Source: Amycolatopsis lexingtonensis (GTDB taxonomy: Bacteria; Actinomycetota; Actinomycetes; Mycobacteriales; Pseudonocardiaceae). Taken from it: 64,000 bases of DNA. The position numbers were made by a program, and so were the translations under genes. Positions within the stretch are counted from its first letter, which is position 1; each line of letters opens with the position of its first letter. Below the pieces are notes generated by a model. The model made no database searches. It was not told the DNA's origin and worked only from the letters and a program-made list of their open reading frames with translations. Positions 25,377-32,747 of this stretch are shown here, piece by piece. The stretch spans positions 2,544,501 through 2,608,500 of the forward strand of contig NZ_JADBEG010000001.1 in assembly GCF_014873755.1 (NCBI RefSeq), given 5' to 3'.

Positions 25377-27029
25377 TCAAGCGCCGGGGATCCGGTACCC
25401 CACCCCGGCGCGTTCGATGACTTCCAGGTCCCCGGCGTCGAGCCCGCGGCCGGTGAACCGCTCCACCGCCACGAGGCCCTTCTCGTCCAGGTCCCGGTAG
25501 TCCTCGAAGTCGAGCCCGGCGAGCGCCGCCACCACCTCCGGGTCCGCGGCCGGCTCTCCCAAGCCCGGCTCGAACGATGCCATTACCTCGCCGTCGCGGG
25601 CGAAGGACAGGCGCGTGACCGCGTTGACGTTCCAGAACATGCTCGCCGCCCGGCCGCCCTGCGAGACCGCCGTCAGGACCTCCTCGTGCGAACCCAGGTA
25701 GCCGTTCTCCTCGATCGCCAGCACGACGCCGCCGAGGTCCAGCACCGACAGCCACGGGTCGCCGTACGCCTCCCGCAGTTCGGGCAGGGGCTCCGGCCGG
25801 TCCGGGTCCGCGCCGAAGCCGCGCACCACCTCCGCGGCGGGCAGTCCGGTGACCACCGTGACCGTCGCCGCCACCGTCAGGCGCGACTGCCGGATCCAGC
25901 GGTAGCGCACCTCGGGCCGGTCCGCGAGCGGCGGTTCGGGCTCGCCGCGCAGGCGGTGGCCGAGGCGGTCGGCGCGGGCGTGCACGCGGGGCGGTTCGGC
26001 GGGCGCCGCCCAGATCCAGAGGGCGTAGCTCTCGGCGTCCGGGTCGTCGCGGCCGTAGGCGTGCACGCGGACGCGGTACTCGCCGGGCCACGGCGGCGTC
26101 GTCACGCTCGTCCCCGCCGACGGCGCCAGGCTCGCCGAGCCGTGTTCCGCGCGCCAGCCGACGTCCACGACCTCTTCCCAGCCGGCCGTCTCCACCTCGG
26201 TGGGCGGCTCGGCGAGCACCCGCACGCTGACCCCCACGTGCCCGGCCTCGACACCGGTGCGGATCACCACGCCGCCGGTGGCGGCTTCCACCAGGCCGTT
26301 CTCCGCGAAGTCGCCGAACGCCGGGAAAGCACCCTCGGTCAAGGCGAACACGTGGTCGCGGACGTCCACGGACGTGCTCGCGGACCGCGGCAGCCGGTAC
26401 TCCGCCCGCTCCTTCTCCCGCACGGCCTCGGCGTACCCGGCGGGCATCGGCACCGCGCGGAGCAGCCCGGCCGCCACGCCGAGCGCCGTCCCGACGATGG
26501 CCGCGATCCCGGGCTGCCCGGCCTCGCGCGCCGCGATCGCCGTGGTGACCAGCGCGATCGACAGGTAGGCGCCGCCGTGCGCGGCCGCGATCGCCGCTTC
26601 GTCACCTTCGGCGGTCAGGAGGGGTGCGAGCGCTTCGTCAGCCGCGACGGCCGCGGTCAGGTCCGCCACGAGAGCGAGCAGGTCGGGCCGGAACTGGGCC
26701 AGCAACCGCGTTTCCCGCACCGCTTCCGCTTCGCTGTCGGAAGAGAGGAAGCCGAACGAGCCGGACTGCGGCGGCGTCAGCTCCCCCGTTACCGGCGGCG
26801 CCGGGATCACCAGCGCGGCCAGGGTCAGCTCGACCGCGCCGTGCACGCGCTCGACCACCCACGACGGCACGGACCGCAACGAGCGCACGACCTCGGCTTC
26901 GGGCCAGTCCGGGAACCGCGGCGGCGGTTCGAGCGCCAGCCGGCCCAGCGCCGCCGCCGGCGCGGGCGGGAGCACGGCACGGACGACGGGCACGGCGGCG
27001 GCCACAGCGGCCGCGAGATTTTCCCCCAT
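25377..27029 (-). CDS. DUF6461-like multidomain protein, unknown function
   Basis: A 550-residue cytosolic protein. The ATG at 27029 is used; the frame extends to 27554 through the cupin gene without support. The N-terminal 220 residues are helical and Ala-rich; the middle (about 230-360) is beta-rich and Trp-containing (WPGEYRVRVHAYG, SYALWIWAAP). The C-terminal part (about 420-550) looks like a DUF6461 domain (YGDPWLSVLDLGGVVLAIE, then AASMFWNVNAVTRLSF). DUF6461 proteins are common in actinomycetes and have no known activity. It lies 43 bp after the cupin gene on the same strand. Confidence 0.6.
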   Translation of the reverse strand: MGENLAAAVAAAVPVVRAVLPPAPAAALGRLALEPPPRFPDWPEAEVVRSLRSVPSWVVERVHGAVELTLAALVIPAPPVTGELTPPQSGSFGFLSSDSEAEAVRETRLLAQFRPDLLALVADLTAAVAADEALAPLLTAEGDEAAIAAAHGGAYLSIALVTTAIAAREAGQPGIAAIVGTALGVAAGLLRAVPMPAGYAEAVREKERAEYRLPRSASTSVDVRDHVFALTEGAFPAFGDFAENGLVEAATGGVVIRTGVEAGHVGVSVRVLAEPPTEVETAGWEEVVDVGWRAEHGSASLAPSAGTSVTTPPWPGEYRVRVHAYGRDDPDAESYALWIWAAPAEPPRVHARADRLGHRLRGEPEPPLADRPEVRYRWIRQSRLTVAATVTVVTGLPAAEVVRGFGADPDRPEPLPELREAYGDPWLSVLDLGGVVLAIEENGYLGSHEEVLTAVSQGGRAASMFWNVNAVTRLSFARDGEVMASFEPGLGEPAADPEVVAALAGLDFEDYRDLDEKGLVAVERFTGRGLDAGDLEVIERAGVGYRIPGA

Positions 27030-27072
27030 GCGGCCACTTTGCCAGAACCGGAGTGTGCCGACGAGGCGCGGG

Positions 27073-27405
27073 TCAGCCCTCGGGGTAGAACAGGAACAGG
27101 GTGCAGCCGGTGGCGCTCGCGGGCACGTGCCAGGACCCGGCCGGTGCGTGCAGGAACGTGCCCGCCGGGTAGTCGCGGGCGCCGTCGTGGAACGTGCCCG
27201 CGACGACGAAGACCTCCTCGGGCCCGGGTTCGTGGACGTCGCGGCGCGGCCACGACGTGCCGGCGTCCATTTCCAGGACGCCCGCGTGCGCGCTCCCATT
27301 GGTCCACAGTGGACGGAAGCGGATGCCGGGGAACAGTTCGCGGACCGGGGCTTCCGTGACGGTGGCGGCGGTGTAGCCGTCCTGGTCGAGGATCTCGGGG
27401 TGCAT
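27073..27405 (-). CDS. cupin-domain protein (ChrR-like)
   Basis: A 110-residue single cupin resembling the anti-sigma ChrR cupin fold. SWPRRDVHEPGPEEVFVVAG holds the first metal-binding motif (H and E residues), and AGTFLHAPAGSWHVP the second with its histidines. Such proteins bind a metal and may act as sensors or small dioxygenase-like enzymes. It is divergent from the GlxA-type regulator across 72 bp, the arrangement expected for a regulator and its target. Confidence 0.75.
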   Translation of the reverse strand: MHPEILDQDGYTAATVTEAPVRELFPGIRFRPLWTNGSAHAGVLEMDAGTSWPRRDVHEPGPEEVFVVAGTFHDGARDYPAGTFLHAPAGSWHVPASATGCTLFLFYPEG

Positions 27406-27477
27406 GTCCGCCACCCTGCCCGGCCGCGGCGGGGCAGGGCCAGTGTCCGGGAAGACACCTTGGGGTACTTTCGTGCC

Positions 27478-28416
27478 ATGCATCGCGTGGTGGCACTGGT
27501 GCGGCCGGTGCAGTCGACGTTCGAGCTCGGCATCGCCGCCGAGGTCTTCGGCACGCCGCGGGCGGGCGTGCCGCGGCACTACGAGTTCGACGTCTGCACG
27601 GAGACCCCAGGCCCGGTCCCGACGACGGCCGGGTACGCGATGTCCGTCCCCAGTGGACTGTCGGCGCTCGCCACCGCCGACACCGTCCTCATCCCGGGCT
27701 GGGCGCCGGTCGAAGCCCCGCTGCCCCCGCGCGTCCGGCGCGCGCTGCGGCGAGCGCACGCCCGCGGCGCCCGCCTGGTGACCATCTGCTCGGGCGTGTT
27801 CGCGCTGGCCCGCACCGGGCTGCTGGACGGCCGGTCCGCGACGACCCACTGGGCGCGCGCGGACCAGCTGCAACGGGAGTTCCCGGCGGTCCGCGTGGAA
27901 CCGGACGTGCTGTACGTGGACCACGGCGACGTCGCCACGAGCGCCGGCGCGGGCGCGGGGATCGACCTGTGCCTGCACCTCGTCCGGAAGGACCACGGGG
28001 CCGCGCACGCCGCCCTGGTCGCGCGGCACATGGTGATGCCACCGCACCGCGAAGGCGGCCAGGCGCAGTTCGCGCCGCCGGCCGCGCCTCCCGACGCACT
28101 GGACGGCCTGCTGGACTGGGCGGCCGGCCGTCTCGGCACGGCGTTGTCGGTGAGCGACCTGGCCGCGCACGCGGGCGTCTCCCCGCGCACGCTGGCGCGC
28201 CGGTTCACCGAGCAGCTCGGGACGAGCCCGGGCGCGTGGCTGCTGGCGCGCCGGGTGACCGAGGCCCGCACGTTGCTGGAGGACACCGACCTCCCGGTGG
28301 AGGCGATCGCCACCCGGGTCGGCCTGACGTCGGCGGTCAACCTCCGGCGCCGGTTCCGCGATCAGGTGGGCACGACGCCGGGCGCGTACCGGCGGGCGTT
28401 CCGGTCACCGTCCTGA
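27478..28416 (+). CDS. GlxA-type AraC-family regulator with DJ-1/PfpI domain
   Basis: A 312-residue transcription factor. Residues 1-180 are a DJ-1/PfpI-like sensor domain (ADTVLIPGW, then VTICSGVFALARTGLLDGR, where Cys lies at the nucleophile elbow). Residues about 210-312 are an AraC-type double helix-turn-helix (LSVSDLAAHAGVSPRTLARRF, then IATRVGLTSAVNLRRRFRDQ, followed by TTPGAYRRAF). It is probably an activator or repressor of the divergent cupin gene. Confidence 0.9.
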   Translation: MHRVVALVRPVQSTFELGIAAEVFGTPRAGVPRHYEFDVCTETPGPVPTTAGYAMSVPSGLSALATADTVLIPGWAPVEAPLPPRVRRALRRAHARGARLVTICSGVFALARTGLLDGRSATTHWARADQLQREFPAVRVEPDVLYVDHGDVATSAGAGAGIDLCLHLVRKDHGAAHAALVARHMVMPPHREGGQAQFAPPAAPPDALDGLLDWAAGRLGTALSVSDLAAHAGVSPRTLARRFTEQLGTSPGAWLLARRVTEARTLLEDTDLPVEAIATRVGLTSAVNLRRRFRDQVGTTPGAYRRAFRSPS

Positions 28417-28467
28417 CGCGGGAACACGTGCGGCGCGCACGACGGGTGGCCGGGATAGCCTGGAGGC

Positions 28468-28833
28468 ATGTTCTTCCGGCGCGCACGCCACCGCGCACGC
28501 CTCTCCGCCGTCGCCGATCGCATCGGCGCGCGGAACGGCGTCGTCCTGAACGACTACTTCTCCGGCGGCAGCGGCGCCAACGGACCACTCGTCCTGGGGG
28601 TCATCACCCTTCGGGACGGCGATCCCGCCGAGGTCCTCCGGACGCTGGTGGACGACGCGGCCGCCGGGGGTTACCCGGTTCGGCCGAGGCGCATCGAGGC
28701 CAACGGGTGCGGGTTCACCCGGGTCCCGGGGCTGCCGATGCTGGTCATCGAGACCTTCGCCGCGGGCAAGGTGATCCCGTGGCACGGCGAGGTTCCGCCG
28801 GGGAAGACCGGCGTGGTGGTGAGCTTGACCTAG
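28468..28833 (+). CDS. hypothetical protein, 121 aa
   Basis: GGAGG precedes the ATG and codon bias in the third position looks coding, so this small gene is likely real. The protein begins with an Arg-rich segment (MFFRRARHRARL) and continues as a mixed alpha/beta domain with no motif I can name. There is no signal peptide or membrane helix. It stands between the GlxA-type regulator and a palindromic repeat and shows no operon partner. Confidence 0.6.
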   Translation: MFFRRARHRARLSAVADRIGARNGVVLNDYFSGGSGANGPLVLGVITLRDGDPAEVLRTLVDDAAAGGYPVRPRRIEANGCGFTRVPGLPMLVIETFAAGKVIPWHGEVPPGKTGVVVSLT

Positions 28834-28875
28834 TGCCGCGCGTCCGAGGTTCGGTGGCGGTGAGTGCGAACGTCT

Positions 28876-28920
28876 TGAATGAGTCATTCAGGTCTTCGGA
28901 GGTCCTGAATGACTCATTCA
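28876..28920. repeat. paired 15-bp palindrome, minimal copy
   Basis: TGAATGAGTCATTCA (28876-28890) and its inverse TGAATGACTCATTCA (28906-28920) lie exactly 30 bp apart, with flanks GTCTT and AAGAC extending the hairpin arms. This is the core of the MITE-like elements at 17372 and 52432, but without their CCGGCAAAGTC ends. It sits in the 155-bp gap between the hypothetical gene and the convergent end of the NRPS operon and may also end transcription. Confidence 0.75.
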
Positions 28921-28988
28921 AGACCTTTGGGCCGGGCCGGGCGAGCGCTCCGGCGGCCCGAACGTCAAGCACCTTGCGACGCGCGACA

Positions 28989-29417
28989 CTAGGCGACGAT
29001 CCGCAACGCCGCCTCCGCACCACCCAGCGCCGCCAAATGGGACAGCGGGTTCCAGAAATCCCGGTACAGCAGGATTTCCCCGTCCCGGACCCGCACCACC
29101 GAAATGTACCGCTGGTGGAATTCCAGCCCGGTCTGCAATGCCCGCCCGTCCGCGCGGTACTCGGCGATCACCAATTCCGGATCCGCCGCCGGATGGAATT
29201 CCAGTCCCGAAAACGCGACTTCCAGGTGCTCGGCGAACTTCTCCATCTGCTGCCACAACGCGGCCCGTCCCGCGAACCGGTCCGGCCACCCCGTTGGTGC
29301 GTAAGGGAACTCCAGCACCCCGTCCGGGGCGAACAGATCCACCCACCCCCTGGCGTCTCCCGCTTCCAGCAGATCCAGGCTGTGCGCCAGTACTTCCTGC
29401 GCCGGCGAACGCGTCAT
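28989..29417 (-). CDS. SnoaL-like (NTF2-fold) protein of the NRPS operon
   Basis: A 142-residue NTF2-like protein of the SnoaL-like group. LLEAGDARGWVDLFAPDGVLEFPYAP is the usual opening, and the rest alternates strands ending in LYRDFWNP. Members include polyketide cyclases, ketosteroid isomerase-like enzymes and small hydrolases, so a role in cyclisation, isomerisation or hydrolysis of the peptide product is plausible but not shown. It is the last of five genes with overlapping ends (ATGA with the SDR). Confidence 0.75.
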   Translation of the reverse strand: MTRSPAQEVLAHSLDLLEAGDARGWVDLFAPDGVLEFPYAPTGWPDRFAGRAALWQQMEKFAEHLEVAFSGLEFHPAADPELVIAEYRADGRALQTGLEFHQRYISVVRVRDGEILLYRDFWNPLSHLAALGGAEAALRIVA

Positions 29418-30298
29418 GCGGCACCTCTCACGATTTCCTCGGTGGCGGGCGCGACGACGCCCGTGAACATGCGGTCGATCAGGCGGTCCGGGAGCAGCCG
29501 GGCGATGCGGGCGCCGCGGATCGCGTCCGGGCCCACCGGGTAGCGGGTCTTCGGACGGGAGGACGACAAGGCGTGGTGGACCGCCGCGGCCACGTCCTCC
29601 GGGCGGGTTTCGCTGGCTCGCGCGCCTTGTTCGTTGCCGGCCAGGAAGCGCAGGAACGTGCCGCGGTACAGGCGGGCGACCGGCTCCGGGGCGGCCGCCA
29701 GCACCGCGTTGCCGCCGCGGGAGACCTTGTCCCAGATCGGGGTCATGATCGCGCCCGGGCGGACGACGGAGACGCCGACGCCGGCCGGGGCCAGCTCGCG
29801 GCGGAGGGCGTCGCTCATCGCTTCCTTCGCGAACTGCGCCATCGCGTACGCGCCCAGGTACGGGACCACCAGCGCGCCCAGGCCCGACGTGACGTTGACG
29901 ACGCGGCCGCCCGCCGTGCGCAGCAGCGGGAGGAACGCGCGGGTGACCGCCAGCGTGCCGATCACGTTCGTCTCCAGCTGGCGGCGCAGGTCGGCCGACG
30001 ACAGGCACTCCACCGGCGCGGAGACGCAGATGCCCGCGTTGTTGACCAGCCCCCACACGCCGTCCGGGCCGGCGAGGGCACCGGCCGCCGCCGCGATCGA
30101 GCGGTCGTCCGTGACGTCGATGAGCGCGTAGGTCAGGGCGGCGGACTCGGCGAGCAGCGCTTCGCCGTCCGCGGCGCGACGCACGCCGGCCACCACCCGG
30201 AAGCCGGCTTCCGCGAGCGTCAGTGCCGTCGTCCGGCCGAGCCCGGTCGACGCGCCGGTGACCACGACGGTCCGGCCGTTGTCCCTGCGGCTCAACAC
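29414..30298 (-). CDS. short-chain dehydrogenase of the NRPS operon, lacking the catalytic Lys
   Basis: A 294-residue classical SDR. The nucleotide motif is VVVTGASTGLGRTTAL and NNAG is present. The catalytic segment reads VNVTSGLGALVVPY then LGAYAMAQFAKEA: Ser and Tyr are in place, but the Lys of YxxxK is Gln. The codon at this place is CAG, read directly from the sequence. Activity is therefore doubtful or changed. The GTG at 30298 overlaps the stop of the PapA5-like gene by seven bases. In the pathway it could reduce a keto group formed by the monooxygenase, or serve as a binding protein. Confidence 0.8.
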   Translation of the reverse strand: MLSRRDNGRTVVVTGASTGLGRTTALTLAEAGFRVVAGVRRAADGEALLAESAALTYALIDVTDDRSIAAAAGALAGPDGVWGLVNNAGICVSAPVECLSSADLRRQLETNVIGTLAVTRAFLPLLRTAGGRVVNVTSGLGALVVPYLGAYAMAQFAKEAMSDALRRELAPAGVGVSVVRPGAIMTPIWDKVSRGGNAVLAAAPEPVARLYRGTFLRFLAGNEQGARASETRPEDVAAAVHHALSSSRPKTRYPVGPDAIRGARIARLLPDRLIDRMFTGVVAPATEEIVRGAA

Positions 30299-31578
30299 TG
30301 TTCTCCTCCGCCCGCGGCGCGCACCGCGTCCAGGCAGCGGTCGGTGAGGGCGGCGGCCCGGGCTTCGGGCACCGCGTCCGCGATGTACGCGCAGTTCCAG
30401 AACAACCGGCCGTGGCTGGTGTTCACGGTCGCGACGACGTAGCCGTTGACGGACAGGCCCGCCACGAACTGGCTGCCGCTCACCTCCCACCGGCCGATGA
30501 CGTCGGGCACGGGGAACCGGCCGAGGTTGGACAGGCACAGGTTGATCGGCCCGCTCTCCTCCATGTACCGCATGATCGGCTCGGCGTCCGCCATCGACTT
30601 CAGGCCGCTGCCCGCGACGAACCCGACCAGGTCGAAGTGCTCGCCGCTTTCCTTGCGCCGGGCCAGGTCCGCGCTCGCCGCCCGGGCCGCGTCCCACAGG
30701 GGGACGTCGCAGTCGACGAACGTCGGGATGGTGGCCACGTACGTCCCGGTCTCGTCGCCGGCGACCGGCGGGACCAGCTCGGCCCGGAAGTCGACCGGTG
30801 AGCCGATCGCGACGTGGCCGGAGTCCCCGGCGGCGCGGGCCATCGCCGCCGCCAGCAGCCCGTGCACCGTCGTCCCCTCACGCCGGCACGCTTCGACGAC
30901 GGCGACGAGTTCGGCGCCGGCCAGCTCGCGGTGCAGCACCCGGGTGCGCCGCGAAGCCATCGGCACCGCCGCGCTCGGCTCGAACCGGCTCGGTCGCAGG
31001 CGCGCGATCTCGTCGGCGTCCCGCCGCTGCTGGTCCGCGCGGCGCTGCTCGCCCACGCTGCCGAGGTTCCGGGCCGGCATCACGTCCTCCGGTGACGGCG
31101 GCAGCCGCGACGGTGCCGGCAGCGGCTCGCCCCGCTCGACCTTCGCCGCCAGTTCCAGGCACTCGCGGGCCAGCGAAAGCGCGGTGGTGCCGTCCGCGAC
31201 GCAGTGCGGCAGGGTGAGCACGAGGTCGTGCTCACCGTCCCGGTCGATCAGCGTCGCCCGGATCATCGGGCCGAGCCGCCACGGCACGGGTTCGGCCAGC
31301 TCGGTCTCATCGACCTCGCGCACCCAGTCCCCACCCGTGACGTACCGCAGCGGGATCCGCCGCGTGGCCGGGACCCACACCGGGTCGTTGCCGTCGGCGT
31401 CGGTCTCGATCCGCCGGCCCAGCACCGGGTGCCGCCGTTGCAGCGCGTCGAGCGCCGCGCGCAGCAACCGCGGCGAAAGCTCGCCGCGCACGGAAACCCG
31501 CGAAACCACGTTGAGCGGCGAGACCTGGTCACACCACCAGTACCAGCGCTCGACGGCGCTGAGCGGACGGCCGTTCAT
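30292..31578 (-). CDS. stand-alone condensation/PapA5-like acyltransferase
   Basis: A 428-residue protein of the condensation/acyltransferase superfamily in free-standing form. The active-site motif is HCVADGT (HxxxD, about residue 124), preceded by a PLRY..WVREVDETEL arm as in PapA5-type acyltransferases. The C-terminal half contains a typical floor-loop (GPINLCLSNLGRF) and N-terminal RPLSAVERWYWWCDQ is also PapA5-like. It likely moves an acyl group onto a hydroxyl or amine of the NRPS product or exchanges its acyl chain. It overlaps the FAD monooxygenase gene by four bases. Confidence 0.8.
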   Translation of the reverse strand: MNGRPLSAVERWYWWCDQVSPLNVVSRVSVRGELSPRLLRAALDALQRRHPVLGRRIETDADGNDPVWVPATRRIPLRYVTGGDWVREVDETELAEPVPWRLGPMIRATLIDRDGEHDLVLTLPHCVADGTTALSLARECLELAAKVERGEPLPAPSRLPPSPEDVMPARNLGSVGEQRRADQQRRDADEIARLRPSRFEPSAAVPMASRRTRVLHRELAGAELVAVVEACRREGTTVHGLLAAAMARAAGDSGHVAIGSPVDFRAELVPPVAGDETGTYVATIPTFVDCDVPLWDAARAASADLARRKESGEHFDLVGFVAGSGLKSMADAEPIMRYMEESGPINLCLSNLGRFPVPDVIGRWEVSGSQFVAGLSVNGYVVATVNTSHGRLFWNCAYIADAVPEARAAALTDRCLDAVRAAGGGEQC

Positions 31579-32747
31579 ACGTGGACACCGGGGAAGGTCA
31601 GCAGGTCACGCTGACTGGCGATCAGCTCCTCGAACGACGTCCCGCGCAGCTGCTCGTCGCGCGCCCGCCGCAGCTCCGGGTCCTCCAGCTGCTCGCTCTC
31701 GCTCAAGGCGCGCGACGCCTCGACGACCATCCGGGTCCGGTCCCGCCGCTGGTCCTCGTAGCGGCGCAGCGCGGACACGGGGTCGTCGCCGATCCGCGCC
31801 AGGGTGGTGGCCAGGACGACGGCGTCCTCGACGGCCATCCCGGCGCCCTGGCCGAGGCTGGTCAGCATCGGGTGCGCCGCGTCGCCCAGCAGCGTCACCC
31901 GGCCTTCGCCCCACTTCTCGAGGAAGACGCGCTCGCGCGCGGGGACGGCGATGACGTTCTCGATCGGCGTCGCGGCGATCGCGGCCGTGACCTCGTCCGC
32001 CCAGCCGGCGTAGAGCGCCAGCAGGTCTTCGCGGGTGCCCCGCCAGTCGCGGGCTTCGGCCACCGGCAGGTTCTTGGTGCCCCACCAGTAGCAGTCGCCG
32101 CCGCCGATGTCGAGCAGCCCGAAGCGCTGGCCGCTCCCCCAGTAGTGCGCCACGGCGCCCTTCGGCAGCGCCGGGTGGGCGAACGGCGTGATGGCCAGCC
32201 AGCAGACGTACCCGGGCTCCAGCACCGGCTCGTCCGCACCCGCGAACTGGCGCCGCACCACCGAGTTGAAGCCGTCCGCGCCCACGACGACGTCGCCCCG
32301 GGCCGTGCTGCCGTCCTCGAACTCGACCGTGGCACCGTAGACCCCGGACTCGACGCGGACCGCCCGCTTGCCCAGGAAGACCGGGACGTCACCGGCGGCT
32401 TCGCGCAGGGCCTCGTGCAGGGCGTTGCGGCCGATGCACACGCTCGGCGCGCCCAGCTCGCGGCCGAGCTCGGGCATCGGCAGCCGGACGATCGGGCCGC
32501 CCTGGGCGTCCTTGATGTCGAAGGCGGTGACGACTTCGCCGCGGCGCGCCAGGTCGAGGTCGATGCCGAGGGAGGCCAGCGCGGTGATCGCGTTGGTGAT
32601 CATGCCGAGACCGGAACCTTCGGCACGCAGCGACGTGGCCCGTTCGTGCACTTCGGCCTCGATACCGCATTGCTTCAGCGCGGCCGCGAGGGCGAGGCCG
32701 CCGATGCCGGCCCCGAGCACGATGACCTTCAGGTGTTCAGCTGGCAT
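31575..32747 (-). CDS. FAD-dependent monooxygenase, putative Baeyer-Villiger type of the pyrrolizidine pathway
   Basis: A 390-residue group A flavoprotein monooxygenase (UbiH/zeaxanthin epoxidase/salicylate hydroxylase fold). The N-terminal FAD motif is LGAGIGGLALAAAL, the middle motif VVGADGFNSVVRRQF, and GDAAHPMLTSLGQGAGMAVEDA binds the ribityl chain. Its overlap with a Ser/Pro-type dimodular NRPS matches the gene pairs of brabantamide (BraB/BraC), pyrrolizixenamide (PxaA/PxaB) and legonmycin (LgnB/LgnC), where such an enzyme oxidises the released bicyclic product and triggers ring contraction. That role is inferred from context; the fold alone would allow simple hydroxylation. Confidence 0.8.
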   Translation of the reverse strand: MPAEHLKVIVLGAGIGGLALAAALKQCGIEAEVHERATSLRAEGSGLGMITNAITALASLGIDLDLARRGEVVTAFDIKDAQGGPIVRLPMPELGRELGAPSVCIGRNALHEALREAAGDVPVFLGKRAVRVESGVYGATVEFEDGSTARGDVVVGADGFNSVVRRQFAGADEPVLEPGYVCWLAITPFAHPALPKGAVAHYWGSGQRFGLLDIGGGDCYWWGTKNLPVAEARDWRGTREDLLALYAGWADEVTAAIAATPIENVIAVPARERVFLEKWGEGRVTLLGDAAHPMLTSLGQGAGMAVEDAVVLATTLARIGDDPVSALRRYEDQRRDRTRMVVEASRALSESEQLEDPELRRARDEQLRGTSFEELIASQRDLLTFPGVHV

